Shown: positions 1-11,591 of the stretch, one piece after another
Layout: the number at the start of each line of letters is the position of its first letter
Numbering within the stretch: the stretch's first letter is position 1
Source: Gp6-AA40 sp963772955
GTDB taxonomy: Bacteria; Acidobacteriota; Vicinamibacteria; Vicinamibacterales; UBA2999
Length of the DNA stretch: 64,000 nt
Direction of reading: 5' to 3'
Assembly (NCBI GenBank): GCA_963772955.1
Contig: CAVYZF010000010.1
Coordinates: 370,630-434,629 of the forward strand
Position numbers and translations under genes: made by a program
Notes under the pieces: model-generated
Told to the model about the DNA's origin: nothing
Seen by the model: only the letters and a program-made list of their open reading frames with translations
Database searches by the model: none

Positions 1-1
1 C

Positions 2-1072
2 GGCTGGTCGCCGGTCTTTGCAACGGTCGAAGAGCTGGGGCTGTTCGTAGGCGGAGCGACTGGTAGTGTCGATGTGATCGGCCGGCACTCGTGGCAGGCC
101 ACCGGTGCGTATGGGCCCGATGGCCGAACGGTCGGATCCGCGAACTACGCGTATCGCCGCTTCGCGCACGCCGCGATGTTTGGACAATTCGCGTCGACAT
201 GGCGGCTCGAGCAGCGCATCGACTCCAGCGTCGGTGAATTGCTGCGCCTTGAACGCAAACGTTCGGCGGCGTTCGGCGTCGTCTTTCCGTGGCAGACGTT
301 TCGTCGGGCGACGTTCATCAGCACGAGCGTTCAGATTGAAGACCGATATCGCGAAGACGTCGGCGATGCGCTGCCCGTGTCGAGCGCCCCTGCGATTCAG
401 CAGGATCCGGCGCTCGTCGGGGGAGGCCTTGGCCTGAGCTTCGGCAATGCGCAGGCGGGCCTGCGATCGATTTCCGCGCAGGACGGCGTGCGGATGATCG
501 GGGCGATCGACTACCTCAAGGCCACGGAGGGCGATCGCTGGCGATCGGGTTGGGAGGTGGGCGCATCGTTGTACAAATCGTTTCCCTCATGGACGACGTC
601 AGGTCGTCCGGTATTCGCTGCGAGTGCGCGCGTTGCCGAACAGCGAGGCCCTGCGGCTGGCCGTTTGACTGCGGGTGGGCTGGGGACCGCATCGATTCTC
701 GAAGCGGGCAGCTCGGACTTCGAAGTCCGTGGCTATCCGCCGGGGTTCGTCGTGGCGAACGCGATGTGGAGTGCGCGAACGGAGATGCGGCTGCCTGTCG
801 CTCGTGTCAGTCGTGGGCTTGGAGTGCTGCCGTTGTATCTGCGCGGCTTCTCCTCGTCCTGGTTCGTCGACAGTGTGGGAGCCGCGGCCAGTGCCGATCG
901 ACTCGGGTCTCCGCAGCTCGTATCCACTGGTGCCGAGCTCTCGACGGACATCACGCTGTTCTCGTTTGTCCCCATTCGCATCCGCACCGGCGTTGGTGTT
1001 CCGCTGAAGTCTCTCGGGCCGGTCACGAGCGGCGACAGCCGGTTCTACATCACGGCCGGCACATCGTTCTAA
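2..1072 (+). CDS. Outer-membrane beta-barrel protein, C-terminal part (5' end outside window)
   Basis: The reading frame is open from the first bases of the window, so the true start lies upstream and only about 356 C-terminal residues are visible. The sequence is rich in alternating hydrophobic and aromatic strands and ends in ITAGTSF with a terminal Phe, as expected for a barrel assembled by the BAM machinery. The pattern RHSWQAT, then SANYAYRRF, resembles the C-terminal barrel of acidobacterial proteins that carry an N-terminal PD40/TolB-like propeller; that N-terminal part cannot be seen here. It ends in a 4-bp convergent overlap with the TIR gene. Function unknown. Confidence 0.6.
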   Translation, partial: GWSPVFATVEELGLFVGGATGSVDVIGRHSWQATGAYGPDGRTVGSANYAYRRFAHAAMFGQFASTWRLEQRIDSSVGELLRLERKRSAAFGVVFPWQTFRRATFISTSVQIEDRYREDVGDALPVSSAPAIQQDPALVGGGLGLSFGNAQAGLRSISAQDGVRMIGAIDYLKATEGDRWRSGWEVGASLYKSFPSWTTSGRPVFAASARVAEQRGPAAGRLTAGGLGTASILEAGSSDFEVRGYPPGFVVANAMWSARTEMRLPVARVSRGLGVLPLYLRGFSSSWFVDSVGAAASADRLGSPQLVSTGAELSTDITLFSFVPIRIRTGVGVPLKSLGPVTSGDSRFYITAGTSF

Positions 1073-1989
1073 CGCGACGGCTCCGGGGAATTCGCTGTCG
1101 GGCCAGCGTCGCGCTTTGCGGTGAATTGGACCGGCACGCTCGAACTGCCGCCTTCGCTTTGCATCGTGAACGCGATCGTGTCACCTGCAATCGTGCCGCG
1201 ATAACGATGCACGACGCCAGCCGTCCTGTCTCCACTCACTTCCTCCGTGCGAGTCTGAAACACGACGCGGTCACCGGTGAGCGATCCATCTACGATGCCG
1301 CGCGGCACGCGGAGGAACGAGGCGCTGCCGATGACGGCACCACTGTCGAGTGTGAAAGAGAACCGTTCCGTGTACTTGTCTCCCCAGTCGTAGGTCACCT
1401 CCGCGCTCCAGTTGCCATCGAGAGCAATCTGCGTCTGGCGCGAACGCAGAGAGACGAACGCTCCAAGCCCTGCGGCGATCACGAGAATTGCAGCGGCGAT
1501 TGCAGCGAGTGAACGGCGCCGCGAGGGAGCGGCCTTCCGCGCGAGCTTTTCGGTGGCGTCGATCAAGCGGTCGACGTCGTAGCTCCATCGCTCGTCGCTG
1601 ATGTCGTGCGCATCGTGCACGGCGAGCGGCTTGAGCGGTTCGGGAAGCGACGGTGCGAGCGGCATACCTGCGCCCTGCACGAGCACCGGGATGACGGGCA
1701 CGCCGTGCTCCAGCGCCATGCCGATCTCGGTCCGCACGAAGTCGTTGGGCAGATCGAGCCGCCGCTTGCCGGCTGACGAGCAGGTCAACCACTGCTTGCC
1801 GATCAGTGCCAGAACGACGTCGCTCGATTTGATCGCAGTCTGAATCACCTCGACAAAGTTGGTGCCCGAGTCGATGTCGCTCAGGTCCATGAACACGTTG
1901 TCAGCGCCGAAATGCGACTGAAGTGAATCGTGCAGCCGGCCGGCGTGCCCGGCGCTGTCCTCGCGCCGGTAGCTGATGAAGACTTTCAT
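1069..1989 (-). CDS. TIR-domain membrane protein with extracytoplasmic C-terminal domain
   Basis: A 306-residue protein. Residues 1-150 form a TIR domain: MKVFISYRRED start, VFMDLSDIDSG box, and VRTEIGMALEHG helix in which Glu88 aligns with the catalytic Glu of TIR NADases such as SARM1. A single membrane segment lies at about residues 160-182, followed by about 120 residues that open with LDGNWSAEVTY and look like a small beta-rich, lipocalin-like domain. Topology would place TIR in the cytoplasm and the C-terminal domain outside. Enzymatic NAD cleavage is inference from the conserved Glu. No defence partner genes are adjacent. The ATG start fits the beginning of the TIR fold. Confidence 0.85.
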   Translation of the reverse strand: MKVFISYRREDSAGHAGRLHDSLQSHFGADNVFMDLSDIDSGTNFVEVIQTAIKSSDVVLALIGKQWLTCSSAGKRRLDLPNDFVRTEIGMALEHGVPVIPVLVQGAGMPLAPSLPEPLKPLAVHDAHDISDERWSYDVDRLIDATEKLARKAAPSRRRSLAAIAAAILVIAAGLGAFVSLRSRQTQIALDGNWSAEVTYDWGDKYTERFSFTLDSGAVIGSASFLRVPRGIVDGSLTGDRVVFQTRTEEVSGDRTAGVVHRYRGTIAGDTIAFTMQSEGGSSSVPVQFTAKRDAGPTANSPEPSR

Positions 1990-2081
1990 CGCGACGAATT
2001 ATCGCGCGTCTTGCTGAGTCATTGCGCGCGCAACCTCAACCGCGACCGGAGGCTGGCGCGCATCGTGCACGTTTTGTCGGC

Positions 2082-2471
2082 ATGCGCACGACACTCCTCG
2101 CGATCGCCGCTGTCGTCGCTGCCACTCGCGGCAAGCGCCGTATCTCGACGATCCGCGCAGCTATTCAGTAACAGTCGATCACGGTGAGGTCGCCGTCGAT
2201 CCTCACCTCGTTGAACGCGCTCATGACCCGTGCGCTCGTCGGCCACTCGAACGTTCGAAGCATGGGAATCTCCGTCGATGTCGATGCCGATGGCCGATTG
2301 CGACAGAAGGGAACGCTGAAGATGGGCGTTCCCGTGCCGTTCGATGTGAAGGCGAGCGTCAGTCCGGCTCCTGATGGACGTCTTCGAATTCACTCCGAAA
2401 CATGCCGGACTCCAACGACCTGCCTCGCCAGAAGAGGCCGTGGCAGGGCCTGTCAGTGGGTCATCGCGTAG
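2082..2471 (+). pseudogene. Decayed exported protein gene, frameshifted and probably truncated
   Basis: An ATG at 2082 begins a signal-peptide-like segment (MRTTLLAIAAVVAAT). A second frame then gives YLDDPRSYSVTVDHGEVAVD, and a third gives SLNALMTRALVG followed by DADGRLRQKGTLKMGVPVPF and a short tail. Joined in order they read as one small exported protein of a type I have seen in Acidobacteria, whose function is unknown. At least two frameshifts are needed. The tail runs into the end of the convergent DUF4159 gene, so the C-terminus also seems lost. Sequence error cannot be excluded. Confidence 0.45.
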
Positions 2472-3265
2472 AGCAGTACATTGACCGCGACGCGGTACCC
2501 ATCGATCGAGAATTGATAGAAGTACTGCGGATCCTCTCCTTCACGCTCCCACGAATCGCTCACGTCCGTGTTGTGCGTCATGAAGACCATGACGCGCCCC
2601 TGCGCGTCGGCAATTCCGCGCGCGTGCACTTGCGCACTGTCCGCGCCGCGCTCGGACGTGCCGCGGCCTGAGAGGAAGGTACCGATGCCAGGAATCTGCG
2701 GTACGCCCGTGAGATCGAACATCGTGTGGAAGAGAGGATGACTGCTCGGCAGATCGACGATCGGATAGTCGGGTGCTGGAAACACTTTTCGAATCTCGCT
2801 CTCCCAGACATCCCACGCGTACGAGCCCCAGAAGTCGTCGACCCAGAGGAAGCCGCCCTTCAACAGGTAGGTTCTCAGCAGCGCCGCGTCCTGTTCGGTG
2901 AAGAGCAGCCGTCCCACCTCCTGCATGATGATCACCGGGCACTGGAACAGCTCATCGTCTGTGAGTCGCACGATGAGATGGTTTGGCTGGCCCGGTGCGT
3001 TGAAACTGACCGCGATCTTCGTCAGCTCTGAAACGCGAATCGAGAGATCGATGTCTGCGAGCGGATAGTCGGTCAGCCAGCTGCCGCCGTCGCCGCGGGG
3101 ATTCGCTCGGTACACCGCGCGGCAATAGTGGAACCGCCCGTCGAAGCTTTCGGGTCGCGCGAGATGCGCCTCGAGGCTGTTATCCACGCGACGAAACTGC
3201 GCCCACGCGAAGCTCGCGACGAGGAGCGCGATCGGTACGAAGACCGCAACGGTCCGACGCCTCAT
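2453..3265 (-). CDS. DUF4159-domain exported protein (paralogue 1)
   Basis: A 270-residue protein with a signal peptide (cleavage near FAWAQF). The rest is one DUF4159 domain: FHYCRAVY, WLTDYPLADIDLSIR, a GGFLWVDDFWGS loop, and a C-terminal block SWEREGEDPQYFYQFS ending in NVLLYAMTH. DUF4159 proteins are usually exported and uncharacterised; the fold is related to glutamine-amidotransferase-like domains. A second copy lies at 48548-49378 and shares the same start-to-end architecture and the WERE-EDPQYFY block. The gene stands alone here, convergent with a decayed gene. Confidence 0.85.
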   Translation of the reverse strand: MRRRTVAVFVPIALLVASFAWAQFRRVDNSLEAHLARPESFDGRFHYCRAVYRANPRGDGGSWLTDYPLADIDLSIRVSELTKIAVSFNAPGQPNHLIVRLTDDELFQCPVIIMQEVGRLLFTEQDAALLRTYLLKGGFLWVDDFWGSYAWDVWESEIRKVFPAPDYPIVDLPSSHPLFHTMFDLTGVPQIPGIGTFLSGRGTSERGADSAQVHARGIADAQGRVMVFMTHNTDVSDSWEREGEDPQYFYQFSIDGYRVAVNVLLYAMTH

Positions 3266-3382
3266 GCGCTAACTCTATACCTCGCACCGCCAGCTCATGC
3301 CGTCGATCGCTGATGACCTCCGCCGGTCGGCGAGCCAGATCACCCGTCGGCTGACCGACATCAGTTGCGGACTCGGCTGTAG

Positions 3383-3496
3383 CCGCCCGCTCGCGTTTCG
3401 GAGCAAAACGCAGCGTTCATGCACGCGCTCCCTACGATGGAGTTCGAGAGCAAGTACGGGCGCGGCATCCTTCGCTTCACGCACCAGGCGGCGTAG
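3383..3496 (+). pseudogene. Possible orphan gene tail in an otherwise empty intergenic region
   Basis: Between the DUF4159 start and the amidohydrolase (291 bases) no full gene is evident. One frame between two stops reads EQNAAFMHALPTMEFESKYG and then GRGILRFTHQAA followed by a stop, which has protein-like composition and may be the tail of a lost gene. It has no convincing start or ribosome site. I do not recognise the family. Confidence 0.2.
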
Positions 3497-3497
3497 T

Positions 3498-3515
3498 GTC
3501 CGGCTTCAGCCGGAC
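3498..3515. repeat. Short hairpin GTCCGGCT/AGCCGGAC
   Basis: A perfect 8-bp inverted repeat with a 2-nt loop, GTCCGGCT-TC-AGCCGGAC, lies 40 bp upstream of the amidohydrolase start. The surrounding text GTAGTGTCCGGCTTCAGCCGG is a word I associate with dispersed repeats in related genomes; only one copy occurs in this window. Confidence 0.5.
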
Positions 3516-3556
3516 CGTCGATCCCTGATAAAGTTCGCCTTTGTGGAGGCGACGCA

Positions 3557-4786
3557 ATGCGACGAGTGAAGCTGCTTGTTCTCGTAGTGGTGGCGGCGTG
3601 GTCGGTCACTGCCCTTGGTCAGTCGCCGGCAGGCACCATCGTCTTCGAGGGTGCTCGAGTCATCGTCGGCGACACGCGCGCGCCGATCGAGAACGCCTCC
3701 GTCGTCGTAAGCGGCGGCCGCTTCGTCCAGGTCGGCACAGCGGCTAACGTGAAAGTACCGGCCGGCGCGACGCGCGTCAGCCTCGCCGGCAAGACAGTGA
3801 TGCCGGCGATCATCGACACGCACACTCACCTGAGCCAGACGCGCGAGATGCTGCTCGACGATCTCCGCCGGCGTGCCTACTTCGGCGTGGGCGCTGCGAT
3901 GAGCATGGGCCAGGACACGACTGATGTGTCGTTCCAGGTGCGCGGCGAGACGTTGCCAGGGTTGGCGAAGTTCTTCACCGCCGGGCGAGGAATCACAGGG
4001 CCGGAACCGGGACGCACGACGGCGCCGTACTGGGTGACCACCGTCGCGGAAGCGCGCAAGGCGGTGGACGAGAACGCGGCGAAGAAAGTGGACCTCATCA
4101 AGATCTGGGTCGACGATCGCATGGGCACAGTGAAGAAGCTCCCTCCTGAGCTCTACTCCGCGGTCATCGACGAGGCCCACAAGAACAAGATCCGGGTGAT
4201 CGCGCACATCTACACGCTCGACGATGCGAAGGCGACGCTGAAGGCCGGTCTCGACGCCTTTGCGCACGGGGTGCGCGACAAGGACCTCGACGAGGAGTTC
4301 CTGTCGATGGTGAAGCAGCGTCCGAACCTCGTGCTCGGGCCGAATATGCCCGATCGCGGCGTCGTGGCTGACATCGAGTGGCTCCGCTCGTCACTCTCGC
4401 CTGAGGCGTTCGCGGCGCTCCAGAAGGGAAACACGAATCGGCCGGACGCCAACACCTTCTGGCAGATTCAGGCGCGCAATCTCTCCAAGATGAGAGACGC
4501 CGGCACTCGCATCGTCGTCGGGACCGACGGCAACACGCCCTATGCGCCGCACATCGAGATGGAAGACATGGTCGCGGCCGGGATGACTCCCGCGCAGGTA
4601 ATCGTCGCCGCCACGAGCAACGGAGCGCAGTTCCTGAGAATAGCGGACACGGGAACGATCGAGGCCAACAAGAGCGCCGACTTCATCGTGCTCGATGCCA
4701 ACCCGCTCGACAACATCACGAACACGCGGAAGATCGCGTCGGTGTATCTGCGTGGTGCGCAGGTCGATCGCTCGTCCTACAAGTAA
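3557..4786 (+). CDS. Exported amidohydrolase, imidazolonepropionase-like
   Basis: A 409-residue metal-dependent hydrolase with signal peptide (cut near SVTALGQ). Metal ligands of the amidohydrolase fold are visible: HTH in IIDTHTHLSQ, Lys in VDLIKIWVDD, His in VIAHIY, His in DAFAHGVRD, and Asp in VVGTDGNTPY; the C-terminus has the usual SADFIVLDANPLDNI closing strand. Substrate unknown; such periplasmic enzymes usually cleave amide or cyclic-imide bonds. A GGAGG site 8 nt before the ATG supports the start. It is followed after 10 bp by a cytochrome c gene and then an exported protein, likely one operon. Confidence 0.88.
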   Translation: MRRVKLLVLVVVAAWSVTALGQSPAGTIVFEGARVIVGDTRAPIENASVVVSGGRFVQVGTAANVKVPAGATRVSLAGKTVMPAIIDTHTHLSQTREMLLDDLRRRAYFGVGAAMSMGQDTTDVSFQVRGETLPGLAKFFTAGRGITGPEPGRTTAPYWVTTVAEARKAVDENAAKKVDLIKIWVDDRMGTVKKLPPELYSAVIDEAHKNKIRVIAHIYTLDDAKATLKAGLDAFAHGVRDKDLDEEFLSMVKQRPNLVLGPNMPDRGVVADIEWLRSSLSPEAFAALQKGNTNRPDANTFWQIQARNLSKMRDAGTRIVVGTDGNTPYAPHIEMEDMVAAGMTPAQVIVAATSNGAQFLRIADTGTIEANKSADFIVLDANPLDNITNTRKIASVYLRGAQVDRSSYK

Positions 4787-4796
4787 GGAGCGTTGA

Positions 4797-5198
4797 GTGA
4801 CCTCACATCGCTTCACTACGATTGCGGGAGTCGTCGCCCTCGCGTTCCTCGGGAGCATCGTTCTCTTTGCGCAGGGGAACGCCGCGGCCGCGGCTATGAA
4901 GAATCCGGTGGCGGCGACAACGGAATCCGTTGCTGCCGGTCAGGGTACGTATCGAAAAAGCTGCGCGCCGTGCCATGGGATCAATGCGGAAGGCGGGTCG
5001 GGCAACGATCTCATCCCCGCGTCACCCGATCTCACCGACGAGATGTGGGATCACGGATCCACTGACGGGGCGATCTTCGACAGCATCAAGAATGGCGTGC
5101 CGCCAGATTTCAACATGACGCCCTGGAAGGGCCAGCTGAAGGACGACGAGATCTGGAACGTCGTCAATTACCTGCGCTCGATCGCCAAGAAGAAGTAA
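4797..5198 (+). CDS. Small c-type cytochrome
   Basis: A 133-residue protein starting at GTG, with GGAG 6 nt upstream. It has an N-terminal membrane/signal segment and one class I cytochrome c domain: heme site CAPCH at about residues 58-62 and an axial Met candidate in DFNMTPW, ending in DEIWNVVNYLRSI, the typical last helix. It acts in the periplasm as a one-electron carrier. It follows the amidohydrolase closely, but the partner oxidoreductase cannot be named. Confidence 0.9.
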   Translation: MTSHRFTTIAGVVALAFLGSIVLFAQGNAAAAAMKNPVAATTESVAAGQGTYRKSCAPCHGINAEGGSGNDLIPASPDLTDEMWDHGSTDGAIFDSIKNGVPPDFNMTPWKGQLKDDEIWNVVNYLRSIAKKK

Positions 5199-5214
5199 GA
5201 CTGAGGTCACGAAC

Positions 5215-5826
5215 GTGAAAGAACTGCGAAGAACGGGATCGTTCGTCGTCGCAGCCGCCGTGCTCGCTTGCGTCGTCGCGAGCGGACGGCTCTATGCAGA
5301 GAGGGACTCTGAAGCCCCAACCTCGATTGTCGGGGTGTGGACTCTCGACAAGAAGATGAGTGACGTCGCCGACGATCGGCCGCGCGGAGGCGGAGGCCAG
5401 CGCTCTCGCGGTGGCGGTGGGTTCCCCGGTGGCGGCGGCGGATTTCCAGGCGGTGGCCACACTCAAGATCCTGATGAAGTCGCTCGCCGGCAGGAGGCGT
5501 GGCGCGATCTCGTGATGGCTCCGGATCACATGACGATCGTTCAGACTGAGTCGATGATCATCATCACTGCGCGCGATGGCCGCACCACGCGGTTGTCTCC
5601 CGACGGCAAGAAGATCAAGGACGAGTCCACGAACATCGAGCGCAAGACGAAATGGGAAGACGGCAAGCTGGTGAGCGAGATCAGCGGCACCGCCGGAAGG
5701 GCCATCGAAACCTACTCGGTCAACCCTGTGCAGCACGAATTGCTGGTTGTCGTCCGGCTCGAGTCGTCGGGTCCCGATGAATACGTTCGCATGCTCCATC
5801 GTCTCTACACGCTCGACTCGCGCTGA
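5215..5826 (+). CDS. Exported Gly-rich protein of unknown function
   Basis: A 203-residue protein from a GTG start, with a signal peptide (SGRLYAERD) and the opening motif IVGVWTLDKKMSD, common in acidobacterial exported proteins with a lipocalin-like body. A low-complexity Gly/Phe/Pro linker (GGGFPGG repeats) at about residues 58-82 separates this from a C-terminal region whose MTIVQTESMIIITARDGR and LLVVVRLES strands look beta-rich. No catalytic motif. It lies 16 bp after the cytochrome c gene and probably belongs to that operon. Confidence 0.7.
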   Translation: MKELRRTGSFVVAAAVLACVVASGRLYAERDSEAPTSIVGVWTLDKKMSDVADDRPRGGGGQRSRGGGGFPGGGGGFPGGGHTQDPDEVARRQEAWRDLVMAPDHMTIVQTESMIIITARDGRTTRLSPDGKKIKDESTNIERKTKWEDGKLVSEISGTAGRAIETYSVNPVQHELLVVVRLESSGPDEYVRMLHRLYTLDSR

Positions 5827-6010
5827 TCGGCCGTTCTGACATCTTCGTTCCTTCAGCTCACGCAGCGCACATTCTTGTGCGGGAACGCCCGTGCCTGCTC
5901 GTTCGCGACGATCGTTCGGTTGAAGGCGGAACCGTCTATCTGAGTTGGAGTTACACCTCTCGTGCCCACGAGAGACTCTTGGCAGCGCGGATGCTTGTCG
6001 GGTTGCACAC

Positions 6011-8507
<2,497 letters not shown>

Positions 8508-8509
8508 TC

Positions 8510-9971
8510 ATGACCAACGAAAAGATCCTGATCGTCGACGATACGGCGGCCAACATCCACCTGCTGGCCGGTGTGCTGGAGCCGCGCGGTTACGAGATCC
8601 TGACCGCGTCGAACGCGGACCAGGCGCTTGAAGGTCGCGGCCAAGACCCATCCCGACCTGATTCTGCTCGACGTCGTGATGCCCGGGACGGACGGCTTCG
8701 CGGTCTGCCGGCGCTCAAGGAGCACGAGGCGACGCGCGCTATTCCTGTCCTGTTCGTGACCGCGAAGGACGACACCGAGTCGCTGCTGCGCGGATTTCGT
8801 TGCGGCGCCGTGGACTACATTTCGAAGCCGTTCCAGTCCGACGAGGTACTGGTTCGCGTCGAAACACACCTTCAGATCGCACGGCTGACGCGCGAGCTGA
8901 TCGAGCGCAATCGGGAGCTCGAGACGGAAATCGGCCGGCGTCGGGAAGCGGAAGGCGCGCGGCACGCGGCCACGCGAGCGGCTCGTCACGCTGTCCGAAC
9001 AGGACATGCAGCGGTGGGGCATTTCCGGGTTCGTCGGGCGGCAGCCGCTTCATGCGGCGGATCCTGTCGGAGATCGAACGGCTGCACCAGTTCTCCGGAA
9101 CGAACGTGCTGATCACCGGCGAGAGCGGCACCGGCAAGGAACTGGTGGCGCGCGCGATTCACTGCAGCAGCCCGCGCGCGCGCGGCACCGTTCATCCCGG
9201 TGAACTGTGTCGCGATACCGGGCGAGCTGGCCGAGTCGATGCTCTTCGGCCACGTTCGCGGCGCGTTCACGGGCGCAACCGCCGATCGCAAGGGATGGTT
9301 CGAGCTGGCGGATGGCGGCACGCTCTTCCTCGACGAGATCGGCGACATGGCGCCGGCGTCTCCAGGCGAAGCTGCTGCGCGTGCTCGAGGACGGCGAGGT
9401 CGTGCCGGTGGGCGCAAGCCACTCCCGGCGAGTGGACGTTCGAGTCGTCGCCGCCACGAATGCCGATCTGCACGAGCGGATTGCCGAACGGCGTCTTCCG
9501 GGAGGATCTCTACTTTCGACTGGCACGGTATCTGGTCGAGATCCCGCCGCTGCGCGATCGCGTCGAGGACATCGGCGTGCTCGCCGATCACTTCCTGGAC
9601 TCTGTTCGCCGCCGAGATGGGTGTGCCCAAGCCGACGCTCACGCCGCGCGCGCTGGAGCTGCTCGGAGAGCTACGCGTTTCCCGGCAACGTCCGCGAGCT
9701 CAAGAACATGATCGAGCGTGCGCTCATCGAGAGCGGCGGCAGTCCGATCGAGCCTGCACACCTTCGTCTCATCGGGCGGTCGCTGCGTCGCGTGCAAACC
9801 GAGCGGCGCGTGCCACCAGCTCCGGCGCTACCCTTGAATCTGGAAGCCGCCGAACAGGCGCTGATCCAGCGCGCGCTACACGAAACCGCCGGCAACGTCG
9901 TCGAGGCCGCCCGGCTCCTCGGCGTCAATCGCAGCCGCATTTACCGGAGATTCCGTCACGCTGCGGGCTGA
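8510..9971 (+). CDS. Sigma-54-dependent response regulator, NtrC type (multiple frameshifts)
   Basis: An N-terminal receiver domain (KILIVDDTAANIHLL; phosphoacceptor Asp in LLDVVMPG after frame correction; VDYISKPF), a short coiled linker, then an AAA+ sigma-54 interaction domain with Walker A GESGTGKE, the sigma-54-contacting loop GAFTGA, Walker B TLFLDEIGD, and RELKNMIERA. A Fis-type helix-turn-helix ends the protein (ETAGNVVEAARLLGVNRSRI). Six or so frameshifts split these pieces. It would activate sigma-54 promoters on phosphorylation by the kinase just upstream. Sigma-54-like sites lie in the 12316-12623 intergenic region, making the nitrogen genes its likely targets. Confidence 0.75.
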
Positions 9972-11575
9972 GACGTGCGCTTCCGACTTCCGTCGTCGAA
10001 GCCATTGGCGTCGCATGCAGGGACGTGCGCTCCTGCACGCCGAACTTCGCGCACGCCATGAAGATGCCGGAGATCACGAGGTAGCTGGCTGCGACCGTCG
10101 GCGTCTGCCCGATTCCGATCTGCTCGCCGTGCATGAAGCCGAAGAACGTCAGCAGCGCGCCGGCAAGCGCGAAGCCTGAGGCCTTCATGAAGTCGCGATC
10201 GATGACGAACACGGCGATTGCACCGAGGATCAGACCGCCGAGAATCGACCCGCCACCCGAGCACGCGCAGGCCGTCGTAGAGCACGCCCTGGTTCGCCAT
10301 GTTTCCGACCAGTTCGCGCATCTGCGTCGGAGTGAGCGCCGCGACGACGGTTCCGGCGGCGGCCAGCGCGTTGTTGATCTGCGTGAGCCCCCAGTTGGCG
10401 AGATGCGGCACGAAGGCCAGCACGATCGCCGGCGCGTGCGCGCGCGGCGTTTCCTGGAACGCCTGCGATCCGATCAGCATCCCGATGTAGAGCAGGATGG
10501 GCAGAATCGCCACGCTCGGAATCAGCGCGAGCATCAACGAGATGGTGCCGAACCAGCAGAGCAGGATGACCATGATCCCGGTGGCGGCGGAGTAGCCGAT
10601 GCGTCCACCCATCGCCTTCCAGCCCGGATGTCCGATGTAGACGGCGTTGATGAACGGATTCCCCATCAGCGATCCGATCAGGCTCACGACGCCGTCGGCC
10701 GTCAGCACTCGCGTCGTCGGGTAGCTGTCGCCGGCGACGGCGGCGCTCTCGACGTTGTCGATCGCCTCGACCAGGTCGTAGATCCCGAAGGGAATGGCGG
10801 TGATCAGGATGACGCCGAGGAACTCGAAGCCGGAGAAGACGTAGTTGACCGCCGGCAGCGGCAGGTGGAACCCGAAGTTGGTCACCGAGTCGGTCAGGCC
10901 CGTCGATCGTCATGTCGCCGAAGTTGAGGCCGACGGCCGTCGATCCCCAGGCGATGAGCGTGCCGGTGGCGATCGCCACCAGACCCGCCGGGACGCCGCC
11001 GTAGCGGATGCCGCCGAACCAGCTCACCAGGATGATCGCGAAGCAGGTGATGCCGATGACCGGCGTCATGAACATCTGCAGCGCCGGCGCCATCGAGATG
11101 AAGGTAATCGACACGCCTGCGAGCGTGCCGAGCAGCGCCGCGCGCGGAGTGATCCGGCGGATCAGCGGCCCGATGAAGCCGCCGATCATCAGCACGAAGC
11201 TCTGGATGAAGACCCAGGTCAGCCCCGCCTCCCAGCCCTTGATGGGATCACCGGTGCCGTCGCGATCGGCAGCATGATGACGAACGTGACGATGAACATG
11301 TGGGGCACGCTGATGCCCGAGGGCAGCGCGCACACATCGGTGCGGCCGGTCTTCTTGGCCAGCCGGTACGCCAGCCACGCGTAGTACAGCGTGGAGAGGC
11401 ACAGCATCAGGCCGGTCGCCGGCAGGATGCGGCCGAAGACGAGCTCGTCCGGCATCTTCAGGACGAAGCGCAGCAGCGCGGTCAGCGTGAGCAGGTTGAC
11501 GAGGATGTTGGTGCCGAAGCCGAAGAACGCACTCCAGTCGCCGGGTACCCAGAGTTGAGGTCGTGTGGTCGTCAT
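9956..11575 (-). CDS. NCS2-like nucleobase/ureide permease (frameshifted)
   Basis: Three frameshifts (near 11255, 10890 and 10255) split a polytopic membrane protein of about 530 residues. It opens with QLWVPGDWSAFFGFGTN and has many hydrophobic helices (LVNLLTLTALLRFVL, AIILVSWFGGIRYGG, LPAVNYVFSGFEFLGVIL) and a conserved NPFINAVYIGHPGWK loop. The pattern matches the xanthine/uracil (NCS2) permease superfamily, whose members move small N-rich ring compounds with protons or sodium. It begins 16 bp after the upstream cysteine hydrolase, so import and hydrolysis are probably co-expressed; triuret or biuret is the inferred cargo. The exact C-terminus is uncertain (stop at 9956 or 9925, depending on frame). 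Confidence 0.65.
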
Positions 11576-11591
11576 GGTCGATTCCTTGGCG

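Noticed and set aside
550..1512. 320-residue plus-strand frame spanning two convergent genes
   Set aside because: Overlaps an outer-membrane barrel and a TIR gene in other frames; Cys/Arg/Ser-rich, with no domain.
5827..6010. Intergenic stretch before the hybrid kinase as a promoter region
   Set aside because: A promoter is expected here, but I could find no clear -35/-10, sigma-54 site or operator.
10133..10927. 264-residue plus-strand frame opposite the permease
   Set aside because: Antisense to membrane-helix coding sequence; extremely rich in Arg, Asp and His, as expected of the complement of hydrophobic codons.
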